A DNA stretch of 64,000 nucleotides from Cocos nucifera (lineage: Eukaryota; Streptophyta; Magnoliopsida; Arecales; Arecaceae), in NCBI GenBank assembly GCA_006176705.1, contig QRFJ01002473.1, positions 62,001-126,000 of the forward strand, in the 5' to 3' direction. Each line of letters starts with the position of its first letter. Position 1 is the first letter of the stretch. The notes beneath the pieces are model-generated. The model did no database searches. It was given only the letters and a program-made list of their open reading frames with translations, and was not told where the DNA came from. Shown here piece after piece: positions 1 through 9,537 of the stretch. A program made the position numbers and the translations under genes.

Positions 1-1096
1 AATAAGTTATCCTGTCTGAGCCAAAGGAGTTTGTGCTCAATTAGAGGCCTTCATATGGTCTGACTGGAGGTAGTCCAAGTCAAAAAGGGTTGTCTTATTT
101 TGTAAGACATTACCTGCCATTTTTGGTCACCTGCCATTTCTTGTTCTTTGACTTTGGTTAAAAGTCTACCTTTGATTGGTCAAACGTTGACCATTGACAC
201 TTTGACTTTTGACCAAATGTCACGCACCTATTAGAGAGCTGGTGGGGGCCTGTCCTCCTGCTAGAACCTAGTAAGGAGGAGGGCGCATGCCACCCTAGGC
301 GTGCGCCCAATTTGGAGGTGCCCTGGAGTCCTTGTTGGACAAGGACTCCACCTTCCTTTTGGATTCCAATTAGAGTTTTTCTAAGAATCCAGTTTGACTG
401 ATCTTAGGCACCCTCTAAGGAGGAATCCAGGGGACTCTATTCCCACCAATCAGATTTAGATCTGATTTCACAAAGGGTTGTGATTGGTTGGGAAGAAGAG
501 GAGTTGGATGATAGTTAGTCTATAAATAAGACCCTGTACCCAACTCAAAGAGGAATCAGAATTCCCCACGCCCCTAGGCTACCTCTCCCCTCCTTCTCCA
601 TGCCAAACCACCTTCACCCCTTGCTCTCCATGTCTAAAAGGAGTTTTGGATTTTTGTTGGTGTGATTCAAGCAAGAGAAAGGCGATCAAAAGCTAGAAGG
701 CTGCACTGCTGCAAAGGACGACTGTTGATCTTCAAAAGGAGTTTTAAAGATCCTCCAGATCAAATTTAGATCTGATTTTTTTGGAGGCATGATAGAGAAG
801 AAGAGGATCTCTAGATCCAGCCTGAGTGGATGTCGGTAGAGGCCAGGCGCTTGCGTGGCTAGATCCAGAACCTTCCGCTGCATACATGATCATCAACGGG
901 TAATTGGATTACCCAAATCAGATAAATTAAATTTGATTTAATTTATCTTTATTTTATTTTATTTATTAAAATAATAAGAATCAGATTTGAAACATCCCAG
1001 ATCTGATACAGATCAAAGAGAAAAATTTTTGAAATATATCTCTTGATCTAAGCAGATCTGAACGAACCTAGACCGAGAAATCAGGATTTCCCTTTA
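1..1096 (+). mobile_element. 3' part of a copia-1-family LTR
   Basis: This stretch is the reverse complement of the two LTRs of the minus-strand copia element at 26448-36025. Shared blocks include the TATA region near 521, the ATTACC/GGTAAT block near 905, and the terminal block at 1015-1096, which ends GGATTTCCCTTTA where the other copies read GGATTTTCCTTCA in this sense. The final CA has decayed to TA. The 5' part lies beyond the window, so it may be a 3' LTR or a solo LTR. It interrupts the downstream end of the antisense gene of gypsy B. Short reading frames here are chance. Confidence 0.85.
521..528 (+). promoter_or_regulatory. LTR TATA box
   Basis: TATAAATA followed by AGACCC. The same box is present in both LTRs of copia-1 in the opposite orientation (27021-27028 and 34344-34351). 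Its conservation in three copies supports it as the U3 core promoter of this LTR family. Confidence 0.6.
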
Positions 1097-1139
1097 CTTC
1101 CTTCTTCAAATCCTTTATCAAAGGCTTGAATGAAACTCC

Positions 1140-3300
1140 CTAGGGTAAAGGGTCGACGTCAACCAAAAAAAGAGGGTCGTGGCCCTGGTTGTCAGAGGTG
1201 TTCTGAATCACATGCAGCACAAAGTGTAAAGAAAAAGAGGGATTTGCTTTCATTACTTCAAATATTTTTGATACATCAAAAAAAAAGAGAGAAGAAAAGT
1301 ACATAAACGTCAAAAGTTTAGACCTCGGGTGGCTCATCCACTAGAGAGGTCGGGACATTCTCGGCCACCTCTGGCTCTCGAGTAGGCCCGGATGCTGCAC
1401 TTGCAGGTTTTGGAACCTCCAAAGTAACTTTGACGGCATGGACAGTGGGGGCAACCTCAGCATCAGTGCATGAAGGGTTGGCTCTATTCTCTGACTTCTT
1501 TATGAGGAGGTCCAGATCGACGTCGGAGAAGTTCTTGGTGACCCACCCCAAGCAGATCTAAAATCCTTCTAAGAAAAATTTCTGGGCAAAGTTTATTTTG
1601 ATGTCCTCCATTTCTTTGGAGGACTTGAAGTCTTGCACGGCCCTCTTCATAGTGGCATTAACCTCCTCCAGTGCCTTCCTTCTTTCCTCCTTCTTTAGAG
1701 CTAGCTTGGCCCTCAGCTTCGCCATCTCTTCGCACTCCTCCCTCAACTCCTTCCGAAGGTGTTCAACTTCAGATAGGTGGGTTTCCGAGGCTACCTTCAG
1801 AGTGTCGACCTCAGCCTGAGCCTTTTCGATCTCTGTGCAAGCTTCCTCAAGAGCCCTAGAAGCTTCGGCCCGTCTCTGGTTTGCCATCTTGGAGTGAGCA
1901 AAAAGGTAGTGTCCTAACTGCAAAACAACAAGTGAGTCAGAATTCTAAAAAATCCTAACTTTAAAGCCCGAAGGGCATGAAGTCAAAATCAAAAGAAGCC
2001 ACTTACCTCCAGGAAGGCAGCGAAGGACTTGTCGAACCTCTCAATGTCGTCCTTTTGGTGCATCCTCTCTACAATGTGGGGAAGGACACCCCCCTCCATC
2101 CGCGACTGGACGATCTCTCAGTTGTCCAGGGAACCCTGCTCTTAGCTAAGATCCTCTCCCTCAAAGCTCTTAACCTTCCATCTGACTTTCTTGTCGATGG
2201 CCTTCTTCTTCTTCCTCTCCACAACTTTCTCTTACTGAACAGAAGTAGAAGGGGTGGCCTTATCAGACAAGATTAGGCTCGATGCAGTAACGATGGGCTC
2301 GAGGGCCGGCACGGCTCAAATCAGCATGACCTAGCTCGATTCTCCAGTTTGAGCCTTCTTCTGCTGTTCATCAAAAGAACTGCCCTTCCTCTTAAGGGTC
2401 TTGATTCTCTTCTTCAAATGGTTCTATTTCTCTGGAGTCATTTATGCAAAGAAGATAAAGTTAGAAGGTTAAAAGAAAGAATACCACCCAACTGACTGAA
2501 TATGAAGAACTACCTGTTGGGTTAAGAGAATTGAGACCAAAATTGAACAAGGTCTACTCGTCCAAAAGTTTAGAAATCGGTGGAGCATTAAAGGACTTCA
2601 GCTTATCGGCCAAACTCTGATCTTCACTTTCTAGCCCAGGGGCTCAACGGACCGATTCTCTTATCTCGCCCCATGGGGGAAGCCCTAACCCTAAGGAGGG
2701 ATGGGAGACGAAAAAGAAATTCTCCTTCTAGCTATGAATGGAGGAAGGGGCACCTTTAAGCAGTCCCTACTTGTCGAACTATGAAGATACATACCACCAG
2801 TCCTTGGCAGTTGGATGGTATTTGAAGATAAAGAAATTATGGAATAAGAAAATGGTAGGTCGGACGCCTACCATGGTACATAGAGAGAGAAATCCTATGA
2901 TGAATTTAAAGAAATTTTGTTCCATAGCAGCAAGAAAAATATTAAGAAACCTAAATAGGTTAACTACAAAATGAGGGAAGGGTAACCTAAGCCCAATCTG
3001 AAGGGTTTCGACACACAGATAGGTTCGGTCGGGAGGAGGTGAGCAAACTCAATCATTGGGCTCAAAAAGTTTGAGCTTGTATTCAAAAGGAATCCCAAAT
3101 TGAATCCTGACTAGGAAAAGGTTGTCAGACCGAAGTCTACAGGGAATGGTTATAGGAACAAAAGGATGGGCCGACTCTAAGGGTTCAGCCTCCTCAGGAG
3201 GCAGGTTCACCAAGGTTAGAGGGATCGGGCTCCTAGAACAAGTTGACCAGGATCCCTCGCTAGAAATTTGGATCAAAGTGAAATCAAAAAATCATCCAAA
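1140..3300 (-). pseudogene. Tat antisense ORF protein (gypsy B), spliced, degenerate
   Basis: Minus-strand gene opposite to the element's own transcription. Exon 1 (about 3300-2514) holds the N-terminal domain typical of Tat antisense ORFs (Pfam 'putative gypsy type transposon' class): FGIPFEYKLKLFEPND, VCSPPPDRTYLCVETLQ, then LKGAPSSIHS and KENFFFVS. Exon 2 (about 2443-2007) is a charged linker with several stops. Exon 3 (1917-1324) is a long heptad-like coiled coil (EEACTEIEKAQAEVDTL, EVEHLRKELREECEEM) followed by an acidic tail, with one in-frame TAG at 1558-1560. Exon 4 (1202-1140) is NTSDNQGHDPLFLVDVDPLP. Inferred introns are 2513-2444 (GT...AT, acceptor lost), 2006-1918 (GTAAGT...GCAG) and 1323-1203 (GT...AG). 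Positions match those in gypsy A. The function of this protein family is unknown. Splicing is my inference; the start is unclear. Confidence 0.75.
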
Positions 3301-3896
3301 AATCAAAAAAAAGATAAGGTGTACAAACTTCAACAAAAATAGAAAGAGTGAGAAAACAAAGAGTACAGAAATAATCCAAAAAAGTGTCGGAGGATTGACC
3401 TAAATTGACTGGAAAGAATAAGAAGATGATGAATGTAACGAAAATCGAACGGGGGTGCACCTAGAACCAAGGAAAATGGAGGAAGAAGCTTGGACCCCCG
3501 CTCGGGATGGAGAAGGGAACTGAAGGAAGGAGATGAGGATTTCAGAAGAAGTAAAAGGCTTGGAGGAAGAGGATGGATTTAAGTAACCCCTAAAATTCTA
3601 AGGTGGTTATGATTGCAGATTTCCTCCAACTGATCTCTGATCGATGCGTGTCCCACTCATCATGGCAAAAAGCTTCCAATGGATGATCCTTAATAGTATC
3701 GTACTTCGAGCAGACTTCTAGTGGGGAATTCAAAAAACGTCTCTTTGAGTCACCATGCATTTATGAAGCTTCGACGCTAGCCTGGTAAAAGCCAAAATTT
3801 TTCATCCAACCCTAATGCAGAAAATCCAACAGGATTGAAAAATCCTTCAAACTTTGCCAGTCTCTATTTTACTCCCATCCTTCGAACTTCAAACTC
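3301..3896. other. Spacer between antisense gene and 3' LTR of gypsy B
   Basis: No coding signal recognised. By position it is the 5' leader and possible promoter region of the antisense gene, and also the last part of the element's 3' untranslated region. It is purine-rich near 3420-3560. Confidence 0.5.
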
Positions 3897-3909
3897 GAGA
3901 GTAGGGGGA
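3897..3909 (+). other. Polypurine tract of gypsy B
   Basis: GAGAGTAGGGGGA lies directly upstream of the 3' LTR start at 3914. This is the expected place for the plus-strand primer. Gypsy A has GAAAGGAGATAAG at the equivalent place. Confidence 0.7.
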
Positions 3910-3913
3910 CTAG

Positions 3914-5010
3914 TATTGGAAATAAATCCACCACTACCGAAGTTCGACTAAGACTTCGACTCTTGATCAGTTCTGTACGATTGCAACTATAACAACTGAA
4001 CCTCAACCCACAGGAGTATTTGGACTCTGAATCATTCTGAGATGGCCGACCTTCAACACTGCAGTTAGATAATCCGATTGGCTGGGATGATCGATTTTAA
4101 ATTCAATGGGGCATTGTGGATTCTTTCTCCAAATGAACTCGAATAGTTAATACTTCTGCCCTATAGAATCAGCTAAATCCCTATCTCCTATGCATTTCGT
4201 TCGATCGATCTCCTTCCATAGAACTTCTCCAACTATCAAACTTCTTCCGAACTGCCCCCAGACAAACTTCAGTGCTTTATCATTATTCACCAGTGAGCAA
4301 CCCTGGGAATGGCCAAACCTCAAAGGAACAATAGAGGTGCCAATGTTTCAGTCGCGCTTGCTTATTGTGGCCATCAGTCAATACTTGATCCAGGCAGAAT
4401 CCTCATAGCTGAACTTCTTTTGGTTGGACATCTTTCGGGCCTCTTCACTAGTCAAACTCCTACTGGACTTCTCTTTCGGTCGAATTTCTTTCAATTGCCT
4501 GAAAGGACCATGGCGTACACCTTCAACATAGCGAATAAAAGCCAACGCACAGTCAATCTTGAGAACCTTCGAACTCCTCCAGAATAACAACGTCCAAGAG
4601 CCCTTCATCGTTTGCAACTATCCCGCCCGAACTCCAGCTGTTAGGTCTCCAACAGACTAGCACGTCACGATAATGAACACCACCTTTCATAACAAACCCC
4701 ACGTGGCTCTGAACTGCCCACTACCAAGCAGTTGTGATTGTCACTATCAATTTATTATAGACTTTTGGGCTACAAAAGGGACTCTCTAGATATATTTTTT
4801 TAAGCTCTCTTTTTCTTCCCAAGACTCTACAACTTTCTTGACTAAGCACTCCATTTCTGTTGGTCGAAAGAGATGACTTGATCATTGGAGAGTCTTACCG
4901 AAGCCGCCACCCCCAGCTCTGGATGAGACTTATTTTGTAGGTCACCGACGGTGACCTCGTCTTCTCCGACTCTAACATTTCTCTGATGGTAATCAGATTT
5001 TGCACCAACA
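3914..5010 (+). repeat. 3' LTR of gypsy B
   Basis: About 1.1 kb. It begins TATTGGAAATAAATCC and ends GCACCAACA, aligning over its last ~350 bp with the LTRs of gypsy A (shared stretches near 4740 and 4850-4950: GACTCTCTAGATATAT, AAGCTCTCTTTTTCTTCC, GCACTCCATT). It starts with TA rather than TG, as do both LTRs of gypsy A. The tandem minisatellite that is clear in the other Tat LTRs is weak here (a few GAACT..TC.TCC-like units near 4220-4290). Confidence 0.8.
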
Positions 5011-6715
5011 AAAGTTATTTAAATCTAAAAATAAATATTTTAGATTATATGGACTGATCTTATAAGGTGGTTCTACTATAAGGTTTATTCTTTATAGTGA
5101 AAAGATTGTTCTAGTTCATGCTAATCTAAAATCCTAATTATAAAATTTTAGATTAGATCTAAAAAGTTTTATGATTTGATTGAAAGTATTTCAATCTAAT
5201 TTTTATCATCATAAATATGTTAAATTTGATCTAATATGATTTATGGTTGATTAGAATTGAAATTGTTTCTATTTTGAATTACATGAACATGTTTAGATTA
5301 GATGTAAAGTAGTTTCATGTTTATATTATTTGCATATTGATTATGAATCAAACATGCAACTGGTTGGTAGAAGCATATTGTAAAAATATTTTACAAACAT
5401 GAAAATTATTTTTGAAATGTCGAACCCCAACCTTTAGCCCAAAACTTAATTAAGAATTAAGAGTTATTTGATTAGGATCTAGGATTATCAATTGAATATC
5501 CTAAGACATAAATCATAAAATTTGGATTAATGGGTTAGTGGTAATTAGATCCATTAATTGGATTAGACCTGAGGTTAGATTAAAAAATGAACTTAATTAG
5601 AGAATTGACTAAATCTAATCAATAGTTGTCTTAGATTAGATCAAGGATTCTCTAGATCAATTATAATAGTTGTAGTTGGTCAAGTCCATGTCTTTAACAA
5701 GAATCAAAATGAACTTGATTCTTGGCTACGTGGTCTAGCCCAAACTATTAGGTTGATCCAATCGAAACTAATTAACCAGTTGGTGTCTAAGATAAGTCTG
5801 GCAATCCAGACTGATGGTTTTTAATTAGCAGCCCACTTACCTAGCCATTTTTGATGGTGTCTAAGGCAAGCTTTGGCAAATCTTTCCACTGATCTCACTT
5901 ATCCGACCTTCATGATGAAATTATATTTTGATCAAATCACTTGACAATTCAAGCTAACCCATGTCAGCTAGGTAAATTAGTATGACTGATTTAGATGCTC
6001 CTAGGCCAGCCTATCAATGGTCTTCCTTAATCTGACTTGGTGAAGTTAGTAGAAGGATCATGATTAGCTGGTTCCTCTGACTCTCTTCTCTAAATTAAAT
6101 TAACAAAATCTTCTAAAATTATTAGATCCCTAAAATAAAATAGTTATGATGATAACTATAACATAGCCTCCCATTAAGATGGATGATAATGGGTCCAGTA
6201 GTTTGAGTGGACATTGGAGGTGCCTTATGCCTGGTGCTCATCAAGATATTGAAATTATCATTCATTATATGATGATTAGGTCACACTCTCTGAATGATAA
6301 TCAGGTTAGCCAGAGCTTTCCTTGAATCTGGTCATCATTCATTTGATGCACCAAACTCAATCATGTTAATGGTTGGACCTGATTGAGACTTTCAGTGGAG
6401 GCCCCAGCCTACTGACAAGATACTTGGGGCAAAATCTAATATTAGAAATTATTTAGAGAAATAATTGGTTAAGAACCTACCTACAGATGCATATGGGTTA
6501 GTCAGACATTTTCTTAGGTTTGTATGCAGTCTATATAGATTCTAGTACCCAGTAAGAAATTAGGATAATTTCTTGAATTAGAAGTAGAGGCTACCAATCT
6601 GAATAAAATAATGGAAGAACCTTTTGATTAAAGTTCAAATCTTTAGATTTAATAAATCATTTACTAATTAGGCTTTTATTCTTTTTTGTGTAGTTAAGGC
6701 TAAATTCTAGTTGCT
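5011..6715 (+). other. Untranslated leader of copia C
   Basis: No gene. The stretch aligns with the leader of copia D (e.g. AATTATTTTTGAAATGTC near 5405 and near 17050; the TTAGATTAGATCTAAAA-type and GGTCATGTC/CATGTCTTTAACAAG motifs near 5690 and 17335). It is AT-rich with many stops in every frame. Leaders of this length are usual in large plant copia elements. Confidence 0.7.
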
Positions 6716-7343
6716 CCATTCACTGTAAGACAGTGATATACTTATGGGATCCAAGTTTGATAATAAGTATCAGAAGTTGAATATTATTTAGCAGTATGAA
6801 GAGGTTCGTGCTGGGGCTTTCATGTCTAGTCTAAACAAAAGGCCCAAGACTAACCTAGATCAGGCAGAATGCTTCTACTATAAGAAGTAGGGGCACTAAA
6901 AGAGGAACTATTCTCAGTACCTTAGTTCCCATGATCCTAATAGACTAAACAAGAGAAAAGAGCAAAGAGTTGCTAATCGAGGATGTTATATGATAAAATC
7001 ATGTAATTTCTCTATTTATGATACTACTACTTGGGTATTGGATACTAAAAGTTCAGTTCATATTTGTAATTTGTTGTAAGAACTTCAAGTTAGTAGAAAA
7101 TTTGAAAATAACGAGCGATTCCTAAATGTTGGAGATGGAAGATTTGTTTCAATTCTAGCTATGGAAAGAGTTCAGCTTATTTTCAATGATAGTGTCATTT
7201 CTTTAGATGAATGTGATTATTATCCTTTTTTTCTGATGAATATAATTTCTATTGGCCTTATGGTCAAAGATGGTTATCATTTATCAATAAAGAAAGATTA
7301 TTATGATATCATTATGAATGATGTTATGATAATGCAAGGATAA
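6716..7343 (+). pseudogene. Copia C gag remnant and protease
   Basis: Starts with the gag N-terminus (read-through with stops, SDILMGSKFDNKY), then jumps to a zinc knuckle CFYYKK.GH.KRN near 6870, so most of gag is missing. The protease follows near 7025: TTWVLDTKSSVHIC, where the catalytic D-T-G has become D-T-K. The stretch after it (FLNVGDG, then DECDYYPFFLMNIISIGL) is the usual linker before the integrase zinc domain. Stops lie between the segments. With the gag core gone and the protease loop altered, it could not have supported its own packaging. Confidence 0.8.
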
Positions 7344-7385
7344 TAAAAAAATAGCATTTATATTTTATCACAGTCTATAAGTGTA

Positions 7386-8365
7386 ATGTATACTTCTAAA
7401 AAATATCCTAGATTAGATAATATCTCTAATATCTACCTATGGCACTGTAGGCTGGGTCACATTAATAAGAACAGGATAAATAAAATGACTCAAGAGAGAA
7501 TCCTCAAAGTCAGTGATCGCGAATCACTTCCAACTTGTGAGTCCTATCTTCTTGAAAAAATGATCAAATCATCTTTTATAGAAAAAAATGAAAGAGCCAC
7601 TGAGCTCTTAGGTCTAGTACATACTGATGTATATGGACCTTTGAGCACAAGTGCTAGAGATAGATATTTCTACTTCATTATTTTTATAGATGATCTATCC
7701 AGATATGGATATGTCTATCTAATGAAATATAAGTCAGATTTATTTGAAATATTCAAACGATTTCGAAATGAAGTAGAAAAGTAAACTGAAAAAGATATTA
7801 AAACTCTTCGATCAGATCGAGAAGGTGAATACCTATCCAGTGAGTTCTTGACATGTCTAGGAGAGAATGAAATTCTCTCATAGTGGACTCCTTCAAAGAC
7901 ACCATAATATAATGGTATATCGAAAAGGAGAAATCGAACATTGTTGGACATGGTTCAATCCATGATGGAGTTTGCTAGTCTGCTTGTTTTGTTTTGGAGT
8001 TATGCTCTTGAGACTACATGTTTTATATTGATCAATGTAGCAAGTAAATTTATTGCAAAGACTCCATATGAGATATGGACTGGATGTAGGCCTACACTCT
8101 CTCACCTTCGGGTTTGGGGTTATCCAGTCGATGTCAACCATTTGCTTACAAATAAACTTAGACCCCAGTCTGATAAGGTTATATTTATAGGGTACCCTAA
8201 GAAACTTAGGGGTTATTATTTCTATCATGTTGAAGAACAAAAGGTATTCGTCAACAATAGGACAATCCTTCTAGAAAAGTAGTTTCTTGGTGAAAGAACT
8301 ATTGCCTTCAAAGTTGAACTTGAGGAAGTTCAACAGGTAGAAAAGCTGACACCAGTAGTCGACCT
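7386..8365 (+). pseudogene. Copia C integrase remnant
   Basis: The GAG-pre-integrase/HHCC zinc domain reads LWHCRLGHINKNRINKM, then LPTCESYLL. The catalytic core shows the first Asp in LVHTDVYGP, the second in LRSDREGEY, and the Glu site altered (GISKRRN instead of the usual S-E-R). The C-terminal part reads TPYEIWTGCRPTLSHLRVWG and FIGYPKK. Stops occur at about 7782, 7881 and 7908. The copia-type integrase would insert element cDNA into chromosomes; this copy is dead. Confidence 0.85.
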
Positions 8366-8464
8366 GAACTAGATTTGATTAGATCAAATCTAGAGCTTAG
8401 TGTACCTACATCATTAAGATGATCCAGTAGAGTATCACATCATTCAGACAGACACTATGGTTTC

Positions 8465-9537
8465 TTGATCCGGGATGATGATCTTATTAAACTTGATCAA
8501 AATGATGAGGATCTGATTACCTACATGGATGCAATGCAGAGATCTGATTTCGAGAAATGGCTTGAGACCATGAAATCTGAGATGGAATCCATGAAGGTCA
8601 ACGATATGTGGATATTAATTGACCCACTTGAAGGGGTTAAATCCATTAGGTGTAAGTGGGTTTTCAAGAGAAAAGGGGCACAGATGAAAATGTGGAGATC
8701 TATAAAGCCTATCTGGTTGCCAAAGGATATCATCAATATTATGATATTGATTGTGATGAGATGTTCTCTCCTGTGGCAATGCTCAAATCCATTTGGATAA
8801 TACTTGCGATAGCTACCCATTTGGACTATGAGATCTGGCTGATGGATGTGAAGATAGCTTTTCTAAATGAAGAGTTGACCGAAGAGGTGTATATGATACA
8901 ACCTAAGGGGTTTACATCCATAGATAAGTCCAAAGTGTGCAAGCTTTAGATTTCAATTTATGGATTGAAGCAAGCATCTTGGAGTTGGAACATGCATTTT
9001 GATAAGATGATCAAAACATGGTTTCATTAAGAAAGGAGAAGAGCCCTGCATTTATAAATGGACAAATGGTCTAGTAGTAGTATTTTTTGTCTTGTACGTG
9101 GATGACATTCTCTTAATCCAGAATGACATCCCCGCACTGCAAGAAATAAAAATTTGGTTGTCATCTAAGTTCTTCATGAAGGACTGGGGTGAAGCATCCT
9201 ACATTCTAGAAATGAAAATCTGTAGGGATAGATCTCAGAGAATGCTTAGGTTATCCCAGTCAACGTACATAGAAACTATGCTGAAGAGGTTCAGCATGGA
9301 GAATTTCAAGAAGGGCTATCTTTCGATAGACCATGGAATTTCCCTCTAAAGAGGATTGTCCGACAACTCCTAAAGAGAGAGAGCATATGAGTAAAGTCCC
9401 ATATACTTTGGTAGCAGAATCTATCATGTACGCCATGACATGTACAAGATTAGATGTGGCTTACTCACTAGGAGTAGTGAGTAGATACCAATCTGATCTA
9501 GAGGAGAACCACTGGAAGGTGGTGAAAGCCATCCTTA
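8465..9537 (+). pseudogene. Copia C reverse transcriptase remnant
   Basis: Copia-type RT (RVT_2). The N-terminal block EKWLETMKSEMESMKVNDMW and CKWVFKRKG ends in a one-frame shift near 8675, after which the frame reads YKAYLVAKGYHQYYDID, MDVKIAFLNEEL and YMIQPKGF. A stop near 8947 precedes IYGLKQASWSWN, and the active site YVDDILLI lies near 9092. The palm and thumb continue (MKDWGEASYILEMKI) and break at 9537, where a solo LTR is inserted. The reading resumes at 12298. Confidence 0.85.

Larger units (their letters stand above)
1097..5010 (+). mobile_element. Tat-lineage Ty3/gypsy element B, 3' end
   Basis: This is the 3' end of a plus-oriented gypsy element: an antisense gene (minus strand), a spacer, a polypurine tract and a 3' LTR. 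The upstream gag-pol is off-window or was cut off by the LTR ending at 1096. It matches gypsy A (51545-55588) segment by segment. It ends inside copia C: the sequence after 5010 aligns with the internal leader of copia D near 17045. An antisense ORF between pol and the 3' LTR is a known hallmark of the Tat lineage. The target duplication cannot be checked because the 5' end is outside. Confidence 0.85.

Noticed and set aside
1598..1859. Plus-strand Ser/Leu-rich frames
   Set aside because: Shadows of the coiled-coil exon of gypsy B's antisense gene.
4190..4617. Three overlapping frames on both strands
   Set aside because: All lie inside the 3' LTR of gypsy B, have no similarity to any family I recognise, and are not kept in the LTRs of A.
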